DNA of 64,000 bases from Leptolyngbya sp. Prado105. GTDB taxonomy: Bacteria; Cyanobacteriota; Cyanobacteriia; Leptolyngbyales; Leptolyngbyaceae. The position numbers and the translations under genes were made by a program. The notes under the pieces are model-generated. The model was not told where the DNA came from and ran no database searches. It saw only the letters and a program-made list of their open reading frames with translations. Where the stretch lies: contig JALOOO010000001.1 in the NCBI GenBank assembly GCA_025454375.1, forward strand, positions 19,826 to 83,825, in the 5' to 3' direction. Each line of letters opens with the position of its first letter. The first letter of the stretch is position 1. Below, one piece after another: positions 37,960-45,289 of the stretch.

Positions 37960-38400
37960 GTGAGCGAGTCAAATGCAGATCACTCACAAATTCGATTCAT
38001 GACCGCTATTCAAGAAGTTGCTGATTTACAAACGATCGACAACCTCTTTTTGAACCCACTCGATATTTTTGAACTTAGAGTTATGAACCATTATTGCGAA
38101 CAATGGATTGCCGATTGGTGTCAGACAAATGGCTGGACAGATTGGTTTAAAGAGCGCTCCAGCTATTGGGCATTTCCCCCAAATTCTGTCATGCCTGTGC
38201 CGATTCCAACCTCTGTTTTATTGACGATCAAAGCGGAGAAGGGCTTAAGTACCGATGAGCGGTTCTGGACTTTAACCGCGATCCTGGGAACCGGACTTAC
38301 CGCCGCTTGGGGATATGCGATCGCGTCCCCGATGCCACTACTCCTAGCATTTGTCGGATGCGCGATTGTTTTCGCCAGACTAGACTGCGAAGAAGCTTAA
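37960..38400 (+). CDS. Small membrane protein of unknown function
   Basis: 146 residues. A soluble N-terminal part of about 95 residues with several aromatic residues (NHYCEQWIADWCQTNGWTDW) is followed by two C-terminal transmembrane helices (LTAILGTGLTAAWGYAIA and PLLLAFVGCAIVFARL). No family recognised. Start taken as GTG 37960; ATG 37999 (MTAIQEVADL) is an alternative. It lies between the DUF6816-like gene and miaB and is followed at once by a strong terminator, so it is probably monocistronic. Confidence 0.6.
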   Translation: MSESNADHSQIRFMTAIQEVADLQTIDNLFLNPLDIFELRVMNHYCEQWIADWCQTNGWTDWFKERSSYWAFPPNSVMPVPIPTSVLLTIKAEKGLSTDERFWTLTAILGTGLTAAWGYAIASPMPLLLAFVGCAIVFARLDCEEA

Positions 38401-38411
38401 TTTTTCTGTCT

Positions 38412-38459
38412 AAAAAATAGAGCAAGCCTTATTAGAATGAAGGGTTTGCTCTATTTTTT
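38412..38459. terminator. Strong bidirectional intrinsic terminator
   Basis: A 14-bp perfect stem, AAAAAATAGAGCAA (38412-38425) with TTGCTCTATTTTTT (38446-38459), with further partial pairing inside. The A tract on one side and T tract on the other make it work in both directions. It ends the 146-aa gene and insulates miaB. Confidence 0.88.
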
Positions 38460-38575
38460 CGAGACTTTTGCAAACAGAAAAATATTGGTTCGATGAGGTC
38501 AAACGCTTTAGATGCGAGGCATCCGTCTTCTTCGGCTAGAATGGGTATCTAAGTTTTACAGATTCGAGAACGCCC

Positions 38576-39928
38576 ATGACTGCTGCTCGCCGTTATCACA
38601 TCACAACGTTTGGCTGCCAAATGAATAAGGCAGATTCTGAACGTATGGCTGGAATTTTAGAAACAATGGGCTTTGAATGGTCAGAAGAAGCCAATGAAGC
38701 GGATTTGATTCTTTACAATACCTGCACGATTCGAGATAACGCAGAGCAAAAGGTTTATTCCTATCTCGGACGGCAAGCTCAGCGCAAGCAGGAAAATCCA
38801 AATCTGACGATCGTGGTTGCCGGATGTGTGGCACAGCAAGAAGGCGAATCGCTCTTACGCCGCGTGCCTGAACTCGACCTGGTGATGGGTCCGCAATATG
38901 CCAACCAACTCGAAGACCTGCTAGAGCAAGTTTTTAGCGGCAACCAGGTCGTTGCAACTGATCCCATTCAGATTGTTGAAGACATCACGAAGCCGAGACG
39001 CAATAGCGACGTGACGGCTTGGGTGAATGTGATTTATGGCTGTAATGAGCGCTGTACTTACTGCGTGGTTCCGGGGGTTCGAGGGGTAGAACAGTCGCGC
39101 ACACCCGAATCGATTCGCGCAGAAATTGAACAACTTGCAGCCCAAGGCTATAAAGAAATTACGCTGCTGGGTCAAAACATTGATGCTTATGGAAGAGACT
39201 TACCTGGCGTGACTCCAGAAGGAAGGCATCTCTATAACTTCACAGATTTGATGTACTTTGTGCATGATGTTCCAGGGATCGATCGTATTCGATTTGCGAC
39301 CAGTCATCCGCGCTACTTCACAGAGCGTTTAATTCGTGCCTGTGCAGAACTGCCAAAGGTCTGTGAGCATTTTCATATCCCATTCCAGTCGGGCGATAAT
39401 GACGTGCTAAAAGCGATGGCACGCGGTTACACGCATGAACGCTATCGTCGCATTATTGAAACGATTCGCGAATCGATGCCGGATGCTTCGATTAGTGCGG
39501 ATGCGATCGTCGGATTTCCAGGCGAAACCGAAGCACAATTCGAGAACACCTTGACTTTAGTTCGCGATATCGGATTTGATCTCGTCAATACCGCTGCTTA
39601 TTCTCCGCGCCCCGGCACTCCTGCGGCAATTTGGGAGCATCAGTTGTCTGAAGAAGTCAAAGCCGATCGTTTACAACGGCTGAATCATCTGGTTTCACAA
39701 AGTGCGTCAGATCGATCGCAGCGATATTCAGGTCGAATTGAAGAAGTTTTAGTCGAAGCGCAAAACCCGAAAGATCCAACGCAAGTGATGGGACGGACGC
39801 GAGGAAATCGGTTGACATTTTTTGCAGGCTCGATCGACGAACTCAGAGGTCAGACTGTCAAAGTGAAGATTACCGAAGTCAGATCGTTCAGCTTGACGGC
39901 GCAACCTCTGATTGAGGCTCGTCTGTAG
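38576..39928 (+). CDS. miaB: tRNA-2-methylthio-N6-dimethylallyladenosine synthase MiaB
   Basis: A 450-residue radical-SAM methylthiotransferase that converts i6A37 to ms2i6A37 in tRNAs reading UNN codons. The N-terminal UPF0004 domain has Cys14 (TFGCQMN), Cys50 ([12 protein letters not shown]) and Cys84 ([10 protein letters not shown]) for the auxiliary cluster. The radical-SAM site is CNERCTYC (156-163). A TRAM domain ends the protein ([20 protein letters not shown]). NTC-x-IR and YGCN support MiaB rather than RimO or MtaB. The tRNA-Ser(TGA) gene, a substrate class for MiaB, is directly adjacent and convergent. Confidence 0.95.
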   Translation: MTAARRYHITTFGCQMNKADSERMAGILETMGFEWSEEANEADLILYNTCTIRDNAEQKVYSYLGRQAQRKQENPNLTIVVAGCVAQQEGESLLRRVPELDLVMGPQYANQLEDLLEQVFSGNQVVATDPIQIVEDITKPRRNSDVTAWVNVIYGCNERCTYCVVPGVRGVEQSRTPESIRAEIEQLAAQGYKEITLLGQNIDAYGRDLPGVTPEGRHLYNFTDLMYFVHDVPGIDRIRFATSHPRYFTERLIRACAELPKVCEHFHIPFQSGDNDVLKAMARGYTHERYRRIIETIRESMPDASISADAIVGFPGETEAQFENTLTLVRDIGFDLVNTAAYSPRPGTPAAIWEHQLSEEVKADRLQRLNHLVSQSASDRSQRYSGRIEEVLVEAQNPKDPTQVMGRTRGNRLTFFAGSIDELRGQTVKVKITEVRSFSLTAQPLIEARL

Positions 39929-39930
39929 AA

Positions 39931-40015
39931 CGGAGAGGGTGGGATTCGAACCCACGGAACCTTTCGGTTCATTCGATTTCAAGTCGAACGCATTCGACCA
40001 CTCTGCCACCTCTCC
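39931..40015 (-). tRNA. tRNA-Ser (anticodon TGA)
   Basis: An 85-nt class II tRNA. Acceptor stem GGAGAGG/CCTCTCC with discriminator G at 39931; D arm GGCAGAGTGGTCGAATGC; anticodon loop CTTGAAA with TGA (complement of 39979-39981); long variable arm (GAACCGAAAGGTTC); T arm GTGGGTTCGAATCCCAC. CCA is not encoded. The first base is complement of 40015. Confidence 0.97.
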
Positions 40016-40096
40016 AAGGGACGTGTATTATCTTATCCCATTCCGTCGATTTTGGTTACTATTCTGATGTTTGTCGATCTTTATAAAGCATTGGCG

Positions 40097-40309
40097 CTAT
40101 TCTTCTAAGACTTCGACGAGTTCTTCGATCGAGACTCCAAACGCCCGTGCTAATTTCAGAAGCGCTGTGTAGTCAGTCATTGTCATTGCTTCACGCTGAA
40201 CATAGTTCTTGACTGTGCTGTAATTCAGTCCAGAACGCTCAGAGACTTCTTTCAGTGTCCAGTCGCGCTCATCTGCAAGCTCTCGAATCCTTAGCCGAAT
40301 TAATCCCAT
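40097..40309 (-). CDS. Small XRE-family HTH regulator
   Basis: A 70-residue DNA-binding protein that is almost entirely one lambda-repressor-type HTH domain: LRIRELADERDWTLKEVSER (helices 1-2), GLNYSTVKNYVQR (recognition helix) and the C-terminal LKLARAFGVSIEELVEVL. ATG 40309 is chosen; a TTG at 40324 would add five residues but overlaps one of two palindromes. The palindromes just upstream suggest autorepression. Similar stand-alone cyanobacterial regulators sometimes act as antitoxins, but no toxin partner is adjacent on this strand. Confidence 0.85.
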   Translation of the reverse strand: MGLIRLRIRELADERDWTLKEVSERSGLNYSTVKNYVQREAMTMTDYTALLKLARAFGVSIEELVEVLEE

Positions 40310-40322
40310 CGATGCAACTGAC

Positions 40323-40342
40323 AAAGACTCAATTGAGTCTTT
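40323..40342. promoter_or_regulatory. Perfect 20-bp palindrome, proximal operator candidate
   Basis: AAAGACTCAATTGAGTCTTT, fully self-complementary, begins 14 bp upstream of the XRE gene's ATG. An identical copy lies 32 bp further upstream (40355-40374). A repressor dimer bound here would block initiation of the XRE gene. Operator role is inference. Confidence 0.75.
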
Positions 40343-40354
40343 TAATAGGGTTAG

Positions 40355-40374
40355 AAAGACTCAATTGAGTCTTT
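40355..40374. promoter_or_regulatory. Perfect 20-bp palindrome, distal operator candidate
   Basis: Second exact copy of AAAGACTCAATTGAGTCTTT. Centre-to-centre distance to the proximal copy is 32 bp, about three helical turns, so two bound dimers would face the same side of the DNA. Confidence 0.75.
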
Positions 40375-40497
40375 GATTAAGCGATCGCTCTCAGCCTGGA
40401 AAACTTGCAGCGATCGCACCCACGAATGAGGTACAGACATGATACCAATAGTTTTGTCATGCGTTGACACTTCTGCATTGTGGCGCGGAGGTAGACG

Positions 40498-40671
40498 ATG
40501 ACTTATCGCGATTCTCTTTTCCCTTGGTGCATCATTCGCTTATTGCCAAAAATGCAGCGTATCGTTGTCTGTCGCTGTCGGAATCGCAATCAGGCTCAAG
40601 CACATATTCAAGCGTTGCAACGCTTGAATCGGCAAGCGATTTATGAAGTGATTTTCGATCCCATGGATTGA
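40498..40671 (+). CDS. Unannotated 57-residue basic protein
   Basis: The frame opens with ATG 40498 behind an excellent ribosome site (GGAGG at 40487-40491) and stops at 40669-40671. The product begins MTYRDSLFPWCIIRLLPKMQ and ends QAIYEVIFDPMD. It is rich in Arg and Gln, with CRCRNRNQAQAHIQALQRLN in the middle predicted as a helix. No family recognised, though the strong Shine-Dalgarno, charged composition and ordered C-terminus argue for a real gene. It lies between the XRE palindromes and the Rpn-type gene, both oriented away from or along with it, so co-transcription with the Rpn gene (44 bp downstream) is possible. Confidence 0.7.
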   Translation: MTYRDSLFPWCIIRLLPKMQRIVVCRCRNRNQAQAHIQALQRLNRQAIYEVIFDPMD

Positions 40672-40714
40672 ATAACCATTGCTCCCACTGTTCAATTTCT
40701 AAAGTGTCTCACCC

Positions 40715-41551
40715 TTGAAAACTGATTCAATCTTCTACAAAATTTTCCAACTCTTTCCGAGCGCCTTCTTCGAGCTAATTGGCGAGGATGATCCACGGAC
40801 TGTCACTTATGTGTTCACCTCTCAAGAAGTGAAGCAAACCGCATTTCGACTTGATGGTATCTTCATGCCTCCGCTGCGATTGCGCCAATTTCCTATCTAT
40901 TTCGTAGAAGCGCAGGCATACAAGGAAAAACGAAACTTCTACTATCGTTTCTTTAGTCAGATTCATCTCTATCTCAACGATTACGAACCTGCAAATGCTT
41001 GGCAGGCAGTGGTGATTTTCACGGAGCGACGGTTTGATCAGGCTTTGCCGCATCACTATTCGGAGTATGAGAATAATCCAAGGTTGCAACGGATTTATTT
41101 AGACGAATTGCCAACAGATGTCAGTGAGAGCAGTCTCGGCATTGCGCTGTTAAAATTGTTGGGGACGAAACCGAGAGAAGCTCCAATGAAGGGTCGATCG
41201 TTGATTGACCGAACTCGGCAAGAACTGACGGATTTGACCATCCAGCGGAATTTTATAGAATTAGTGGAGACGGTCTTCGTTTACAAATTTCCAAAACTAT
41301 CTTTTAGCGAGGTCGGTGAAATGTTAGGACTTGGTGATCTAAAGCAGACGCGGGCGTATCAGGAAGCGATGCGAGAAGGACGCGAAGAGGGACGCGAAGA
41401 AGGACGCGAAGAAGGACGCGAAGAGGGGCGAAAGGAGTATCTAACGCGGATGGTTCCAAAGCTGCTTCAGAAAGGCTGGACTGTCGAGGAGATCGCTGAA
41501 GACACTGGAGTTTCAGTAGAGACTGTGCAGCAGCTTATCACTCAGGAATAG
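40715..41551 (+). CDS. Rpn/DUF2887 family recombination-promoting nuclease-like protein
   Basis: A 278-residue protein with a PD-(D/E)XK-type N-terminal domain typical of cyanobacterial DUF2887/Rpn proteins: KTDSIFYKIFQLFPSAFFEL, FRLDGIFMPP (active-site Asp) and IYFVEAQAYKEKRNFYYRFF (Glu-x-Gln motif). A charged linker of GREE repeats (about 222-238) leads to a small C-terminal HTH-like module, KGWTVEEIAEDTGVSVETV, often seen in this family. Start is TTG 40715. RpnA relatives raise recA-independent recombination; the role in cyanobacteria is unknown. The family is multicopy and mobile. Confidence 0.87.
   Translation: MKTDSIFYKIFQLFPSAFFELIGEDDPRTVTYVFTSQEVKQTAFRLDGIFMPPLRLRQFPIYFVEAQAYKEKRNFYYRFFSQIHLYLNDYEPANAWQAVVIFTERRFDQALPHHYSEYENNPRLQRIYLDELPTDVSESSLGIALLKLLGTKPREAPMKGRSLIDRTRQELTDLTIQRNFIELVETVFVYKFPKLSFSEVGEMLGLGDLKQTRAYQEAMREGREEGREEGREEGREEGRKEYLTRMVPKLLQKGWTVEEIAEDTGVSVETVQQLITQE
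41378..41425 (+). repeat. 12-nt tandem repeat coding for GREE, four units
   Basis: Four head-to-tail copies of GGACGCGAAGA(A/G) at 41378, 41390, 41402 and 41414, then a degenerate fifth. Unit length is a multiple of three, so copy number could change without frameshift. The encoded GREE repeats form the charged linker of the Rpn-type protein. Confidence 0.9.
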
Positions 41552-41628
41552 AGACGACACAATCTGGATTGCGAACCAGGCATCGAGCAGTCTGGTTCCT
41601 TGATTTGTCCTAACGCTGGTCGATTCAG

Positions 41629-41691
41629 TTAGTTAGGTTGAAGTCCTTTGATAAATTCTAAAATGGCTTCAAGACCATCGAGTTTCGCCAT
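41629..41691 (-). other. Short open frame after the antitoxin remnant
   Basis: A 20-codon frame, MAKLDGLEAILEFIKGLQPN, starts 6 bp after the antitoxin stop. It may be the tail end of an eroded toxin-antitoxin locus or a chance frame. No recognisable toxin follows within 100 bp. Confidence 0.3.
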
Positions 41692-41697
41692 CTGCTT

Positions 41698-41974
41698 TTA
41701 TGCGTTGCTCTCGTCTAGTTGGGCGAGTTGTTGAAGTTCAGCGACGAAAGCTTCCGCACCAAGCATGGATGAGTTTTGTAATGCGACTTGTGCGAGTTGT
41801 CCGAGGGCATGATCTTCAAGTTCGCTCAGTCGATCGAGCAATTGTTGATAATTTTCAACGGACAGCACAACATAGCTAGGCTGAGATTGATTCACCAAGA
41901 TGACAGGTTCATGGGTGGCAGAAGTGAGGACATCTTGAGCGCGCGCACATCTCTTCAATTGAGAATTGCTGCAT
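41698..41974 (-). pseudogene. Phd/YefM-type antitoxin, frameshifted near its start
   Basis: The body is a clear Phd/YefM antitoxin: AQDVLTSATHEPVILVNQSQ, PSYVVLSVENYQQLLDRLSE and a C-terminal toxin-binding helix. The expected beginning, ATG CAG CAA TTC TCA ATT GAA GAG ATG (MQQFSIEEM), is present from 41974 but in another frame. The two frames meet in a run of four GC dinucleotides (41939-41946). A shift of one or two bases there would restore a normal antitoxin of about 92 residues. Translation from a TTG at 41982 would give the body with an abnormal N-terminus. No intact toxin is adjacent. Confidence 0.65.
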
Positions 41975-42044
41975 GGCGGCAAATTGTTCAGAATAGATTT
42001 GATTATTACTGTATCGCCCTAGCAAGAGCGTTGCCTGATTATCC

Positions 42045-42770
42045 CTAATCAGTTTCAGAAACCGCTTCAACCTTTTCAGGCTCAGATTTCTCTTTCATTG
42101 TCTCCGGATTGCGCTTAGAAAATCCCCAAGCAAAGACGATCGCGACTAACGTAATCATCAACCATTCTGGCGGTACAAGCTGATCATTCAACACTCGCAG
42201 TAACAACCGCATTCCCACAAACGAAACGGTGATGTAGCCTGCATCTTCTAAATGTGTAAATTCTTCTAGCCAGCCAATAAACAACCCTGCCATAAATCGC
42301 AGCGCCACAATCCCGATCGTCCCGCCCAGCAAAATCAGCCAGGTTTCTTGAGAAACCGCGATCGCAGTCGTGACACTATCGAGTGAAAATGCCAAATCTG
42401 TCAATGCAATCAGCGGGATCGCTTGCCACAGCGAAGCAAATCGAGGTCCGTGATGGGCGTTTTCCTCATCTTCCTGAGAAGTGAAATACTGAAACACTAA
42501 CCACAACAGGTAGAGCGCTCCCGCTAACTCAAACTGCCAATAGCCAATGACCCAAGACGCAGCCAAAATCAGCGACATCCGCAGAACATAAGCAAACACC
42601 AAGCCAATATTTAAAGCTTGACGCTCTAACTTAGGATTCTGTAATCCTTGGGTCAAGGCTGCCAGCGCGATCGCATTATCAGCCGACAGCACGCATTCCA
42701 ATGCTACTAAAACGAGCAGCAGAAGAAAGGTCTGCGGGCTGAATTGATCCGGAAAGTTCAGGTCTATCAT
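42045..42770 (-). CDS. TerC family integral membrane protein
   Basis: About 241 residues with seven or so hydrophobic helices. The TerC signatures are LVALECVLSADNAIALAAL near the N-terminus and LTDLAFSLDSVTTAIAV in the middle, each with conserved membrane aspartates. TerC proteins have been linked to tellurite resistance, metal (Mn) homeostasis and thylakoid membrane biogenesis. The ATG at 42770 (MIDLNFPDQ) is preferred; a GTG at 42806 would add 12 residues. It lies 95 bp downstream of the flavin reductase gene, same strand. Confidence 0.88.
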   Translation of the reverse strand: MIDLNFPDQFSPQTFLLLLVLVALECVLSADNAIALAALTQGLQNPKLERQALNIGLVFAYVLRMSLILAASWVIGYWQFELAGALYLLWLVFQYFTSQEDEENAHHGPRFASLWQAIPLIALTDLAFSLDSVTTAIAVSQETWLILLGGTIGIVALRFMAGLFIGWLEEFTHLEDAGYITVSFVGMRLLLRVLNDQLVPPEWLMITLVAIVFAWGFSKRNPETMKEKSEPEKVEAVSETD

Positions 42771-42865
42771 GTCGGAGAGTTCGCGCCAAGTTGGCAAAGT
42801 AGACACTTCATTATCTACTCAAGTGTTTCAGTTTGCGACGATTCTGAGAGGTACGGAAGTCCGCC

Positions 42866-43345
42866 CTAACCACCGTACTGCCACCCTGTACTCTCCAAAT
42901 TCAAAATCTCCCCGTCTCGATGGACTCCCGCTGCAATCACTTCACCCACAAATACTGTGTGATCGCCGTGATCAACGGTTCCGATGACCTGACATTCGAC
43001 GTAGCCCAGCGAATCCGAAATAATCGGACAACCCGTTTCGCCTAAATAAAATTCCACATCTTCAAATTTGTTGCCAACTCGACGCTGAGGCTTGAAAAAC
43101 TTCTGTGCCAGTTCTTTCTGTCCCGCCTCTAAAAAGCTCAAAGCAAACACGCCACTCTGACGAATCATCTGGTTTGAGCCAGAATCATTTTTGACACAGT
43201 TCACGACAAGAGGCGGCTTAAACGATCCCTGCATCACCCAACTTGCAGTAAATCCATTCACGTCCTCTCCGTCTTTGACTCCACAGATATATAGCGCATG
43301 TGGAATTTTTAGCAGCATTGCTTTTTTCGCCTGTTCGTCCAGCAT
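42866..43345 (-). CDS. Flavin reductase-like (FMN-binding split barrel) protein
   Basis: A 159-residue member of the flavin reductase domain family. Features: KIPHALYICGVKDGEDVNGFTASWVMQGSFKPPLVV, where the GFTASW block contacts the flavin phosphate, then SNQMIRQSGVFALSFL and the CQVIGTVDHGDHTVFVGEV histidine segment. Stand-alone versions in cyanobacteria resemble the C-terminal domain of flavodiiron proteins and DIM6/NTAB proteins. NAD(P)H:FMN reduction is inferred. ATG 43345. It is downstream of psbY with a terminator-like hairpin between them. Confidence 0.87.
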   Translation of the reverse strand: MLDEQAKKAMLLKIPHALYICGVKDGEDVNGFTASWVMQGSFKPPLVVNCVKNDSGSNQMIRQSGVFALSFLEAGQKELAQKFFKPQRRVGNKFEDVEFYLGETGCPIISDSLGYVECQVIGTVDHGDHTVFVGEVIAAGVHRDGEILNLESTGWQYGG

Positions 43346-43390
43346 GAAATCACCATTGAACTCTTCGATCGATTAGCTTACCAAGGATTC

Positions 43391-43428
43391 CAAAACAAAA
43401 CCGACCCTCTCAGGTTGAGATAGGTCGG
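43391..43428 (-). terminator. Intrinsic terminator after psbY
   Basis: CCGACC (43401-43406) and GGTCGG (43423-43428) form the base of a stem extended by CTCTCA/TGAGAT. Read leftward it is followed by TTTTGTTTTGG (complement of 43391-43400), fitting termination of psbY. Confidence 0.7.
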
Positions 43429-43455
43429 CTCAAAACTTTGGGCGAAATCGAAGGT

Positions 43456-43569
43456 TTACTTAGCTAAAAAGCCTTTCACTTGTTGCAAAGCATACGGAAG
43501 AATCCGCGTTAATGCCCAACCGCCAGCCAAGATAATCGGAAATAACACGATCAGGATGCGAAGGTCCAT
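43456..43569 (-). CDS. psbY: Photosystem II protein Y
   Basis: A 37-residue single-helix protein: MDLRILIVLFPIILAGGWAL then TRILPYALQQVKGFLAK. It matches PsbY, a peripheral low-mass photosystem II subunit near cytochrome b559, in the MD-x-R start, the Pro-Ile-x-LA-x-GW helix and the basic stromal tail after ILPYA. ATG 43569, stop at 43456-43458. A terminator-like hairpin follows. It is monocistronic, between the carbonic anhydrase-like and flavin reductase genes. Confidence 0.9.
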   Translation of the reverse strand: MDLRILIVLFPIILAGGWALTRILPYALQQVKGFLAK

Positions 43570-43672
43570 AATGATTGCTCTCGCTTAATCAGATGTTTCA
43601 ATTTTGTTATATGTAAATTTTTAGCGCATTTAGCTCAGCTTTCAAAGCAGTTTTCTCAGGTAATTTACATTT

Positions 43673-44203
43673 CTATACAAAACCCAAGTCTTTGCCTCGA
43701 TTGGCATGAACGAGCGCTAACTTTTCGTAATGCTGAGCATGTTCGATCAGATGTTCAACTTCTGTCTCTAAAAGTTCTCGAATCGGTTTTCCGGGGACAC
43801 CGACCACGAGCGATCGCGGCGGCACATCCTTCGTCACCACTGATCCCGCCCCAATGATGCTCCCTGCTCCGACTCGAACACCGTCCAGTACGATCGCCCC
43901 AATTCCAATGAGACAGCCCCGCTCGATCTGGGCGCTATGAATTACAGCTTGATGTCCGATTGTTACGAATTCTTCTAAAACAGTAGGTTGACCCGGATCT
44001 CCATGCAAAATTGCGCCATCTTGAATATTGGTATGGGAGCCAAGAACGATTCGTTCCACGTCAGCACGAACGACGGCATTGTACCAAATGCTGACTCCGG
44101 TCGCGATTTCAACATTTCCAATGACTGTAGAATTGGGCGCAACGAAGGCAGCGAGGGAGAGATCCGGGGGATTCCAAAAATTTGGAGTAAAAAGAAATGA
44201 CAT
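43673..44203 (-). CDS. Gamma-carbonic anhydrase family protein
   Basis: A 176-residue left-handed beta-helix protein of hexapeptide repeats. The three zinc-ligand histidines are visible in [20 protein letters not shown] (two histidines), and Arg/Asp partners in [11 protein letters not shown]. It resembles YrdA/CaiE-type proteins and the N-terminal domain of CcmM. Carbonic anhydrase activity is often absent in short forms, so the activity is uncertain. ATG 44203 ([16 protein letters not shown]) is chosen over 44245, which adds 14 unrelated residues. Divergent from the TIGR02652 gene. Confidence 0.88.
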   Translation of the reverse strand: MSFLFTPNFWNPPDLSLAAFVAPNSTVIGNVEIATGVSIWYNAVVRADVERIVLGSHTNIQDGAILHGDPGQPTVLEEFVTIGHQAVIHSAQIERGCLIGIGAIVLDGVRVGAGSIIGAGSVVTKDVPPRSLVVGVPGKPIRELLETEVEHLIEHAQHYEKLALVHANRGKDLGFV

Positions 44204-44314
44204 TTCAGGCGAATCGGAGGTGATAATGGTTCTAGAAACGTGCAAGCACAGCCAGTTATAATAATTTCACGATCGCGCCTCGTAAATACGAAATGATTTG
44301 AGTGCCCGTACTTC

Positions 44315-44824
44315 ATGATTAATCCCAGTTTTCAATATCCGATTTTTGGTCCTGAGATCCAGTGTCCCCACTGCCGCCAAACCATTCCGGCGCTGACACT
44401 GACTGATACCTATCTCTGTCCGCGACATGGCGCGTTTGAAGCAAATCCGAAGACGGGTGAGTTGATCCATTTGCAATCTGGGCGACATTGGCGACTTTGG
44501 AATGAAGAATGGTATCGCCAACATACGCATCCCGATGGGATTCGGTTTGAGATTCACGAAGCGCTCGATCGACTTTATACGCAAGGCTATCGTGCAACTC
44601 GCGTGATTATTGCTCAGCGCTATAAAGAGTTGATTAGCACCTATCTAGAACGGAGTACCCCTTGGCGAGGTCAAGCTGATTCACCAAAACCCAAATTATA
44701 TGGGCTTCCGGTCGAATTTAGCCCTGATCCCAAAGACGATCCTTGCTGGGATGTGATCAATTTTGACCTAGAAAAGGAACCCGGTGCGCCTGTGCGATAT
44801 CCCTATTTCCGACTGTTTGAGTAG
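44315..44824 (+). CDS. TIGR02652-family conserved cyanobacterial protein
   Basis: A 169-residue soluble protein with a zinc-ribbon-like N-terminus, IFGPEIQCPHCRQTIPALTL then YLCPRHGAF, supplying Cys-x2-Cys and Cys-x2-His ligands. The following GRHWRLWNEEWYRQHTHPDGIRFEIHEALD and a conserved C-terminal DDPCWDVINFDLEKEPG are typical of this cyanobacteria-specific family, whose function is unknown. ATG 44315. The stop is 9 bp before the VOC gene, so the two are likely co-transcribed. Confidence 0.83.
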   Translation: MINPSFQYPIFGPEIQCPHCRQTIPALTLTDTYLCPRHGAFEANPKTGELIHLQSGRHWRLWNEEWYRQHTHPDGIRFEIHEALDRLYTQGYRATRVIIAQRYKELISTYLERSTPWRGQADSPKPKLYGLPVEFSPDPKDDPCWDVINFDLEKEPGAPVRYPYFRLFE

Positions 44825-44833
44825 ATTCTTCTC

Positions 44834-45247
44834 ATGCACCACGTTTCAATCAGAACGGCGGATATCTTTCGGGCGATCGCCTTTTACGAACAGCTTGGGT
44901 TTCAAGTCTCCGAGCGTTTCCAAACAGGCTATACCCTGGCGTGTTGGATGGAAGGACTCGGCGGACGGATTGAACTGCTGCAAATTCCGGAGCCGAAACC
45001 TGCGCCAGATGCCTTTAACGATGAGCATTACACGGGATATTATCATCTGTCGTTTGATGTGAGCGAGTTAGCAGCAGATATGCCGCAGTGGATTGATACG
45101 CTAAAAGAAAAATTAGCTCAGCAAGATCACGAATTGAACGTCCTGCTAGAACCGACTCAGCAAATGATTGGCGATCGTGTTTATGAAGTCGCATTTATTT
45201 CTGATGCCGATGGACTCGCGATCGAATTTCTGAATCGTCTGAAGTGA
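44834..45247 (+). CDS. VOC superfamily (glyoxalase/bleomycin-resistance fold) protein
   Basis: A 137-residue single vicinal-oxygen-chelate domain: MHHVSIRTADIFRAIAFYEQLGF at the N-terminus and the paired second half YYHLSFDVSEL ... YEVAFISDADGLAIEFLNRL. The histidine in HHVSI, a central HLSF histidine and the C-terminal IEFL glutamate are in the positions of metal ligands. The fold fits glyoxalase I-like lyases or dioxygenases; substrate cannot be assigned. ATG 44834, 9 bp after the TIGR02652 gene. Confidence 0.85.
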   Translation: MHHVSIRTADIFRAIAFYEQLGFQVSERFQTGYTLACWMEGLGGRIELLQIPEPKPAPDAFNDEHYTGYYHLSFDVSELAADMPQWIDTLKEKLAQQDHELNVLLEPTQQMIGDRVYEVAFISDADGLAIEFLNRLK

Positions 45248-45289
45248 AGTAGAGTACGATCTCTTCACTTTCGATAGCTGTGACGTTTC

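Noticed and set aside
41378-41425. Regular short repeats considered as a CRISPR array
   Set aside because: 12-bp units are contiguous without spacers and lie inside a coding sequence.
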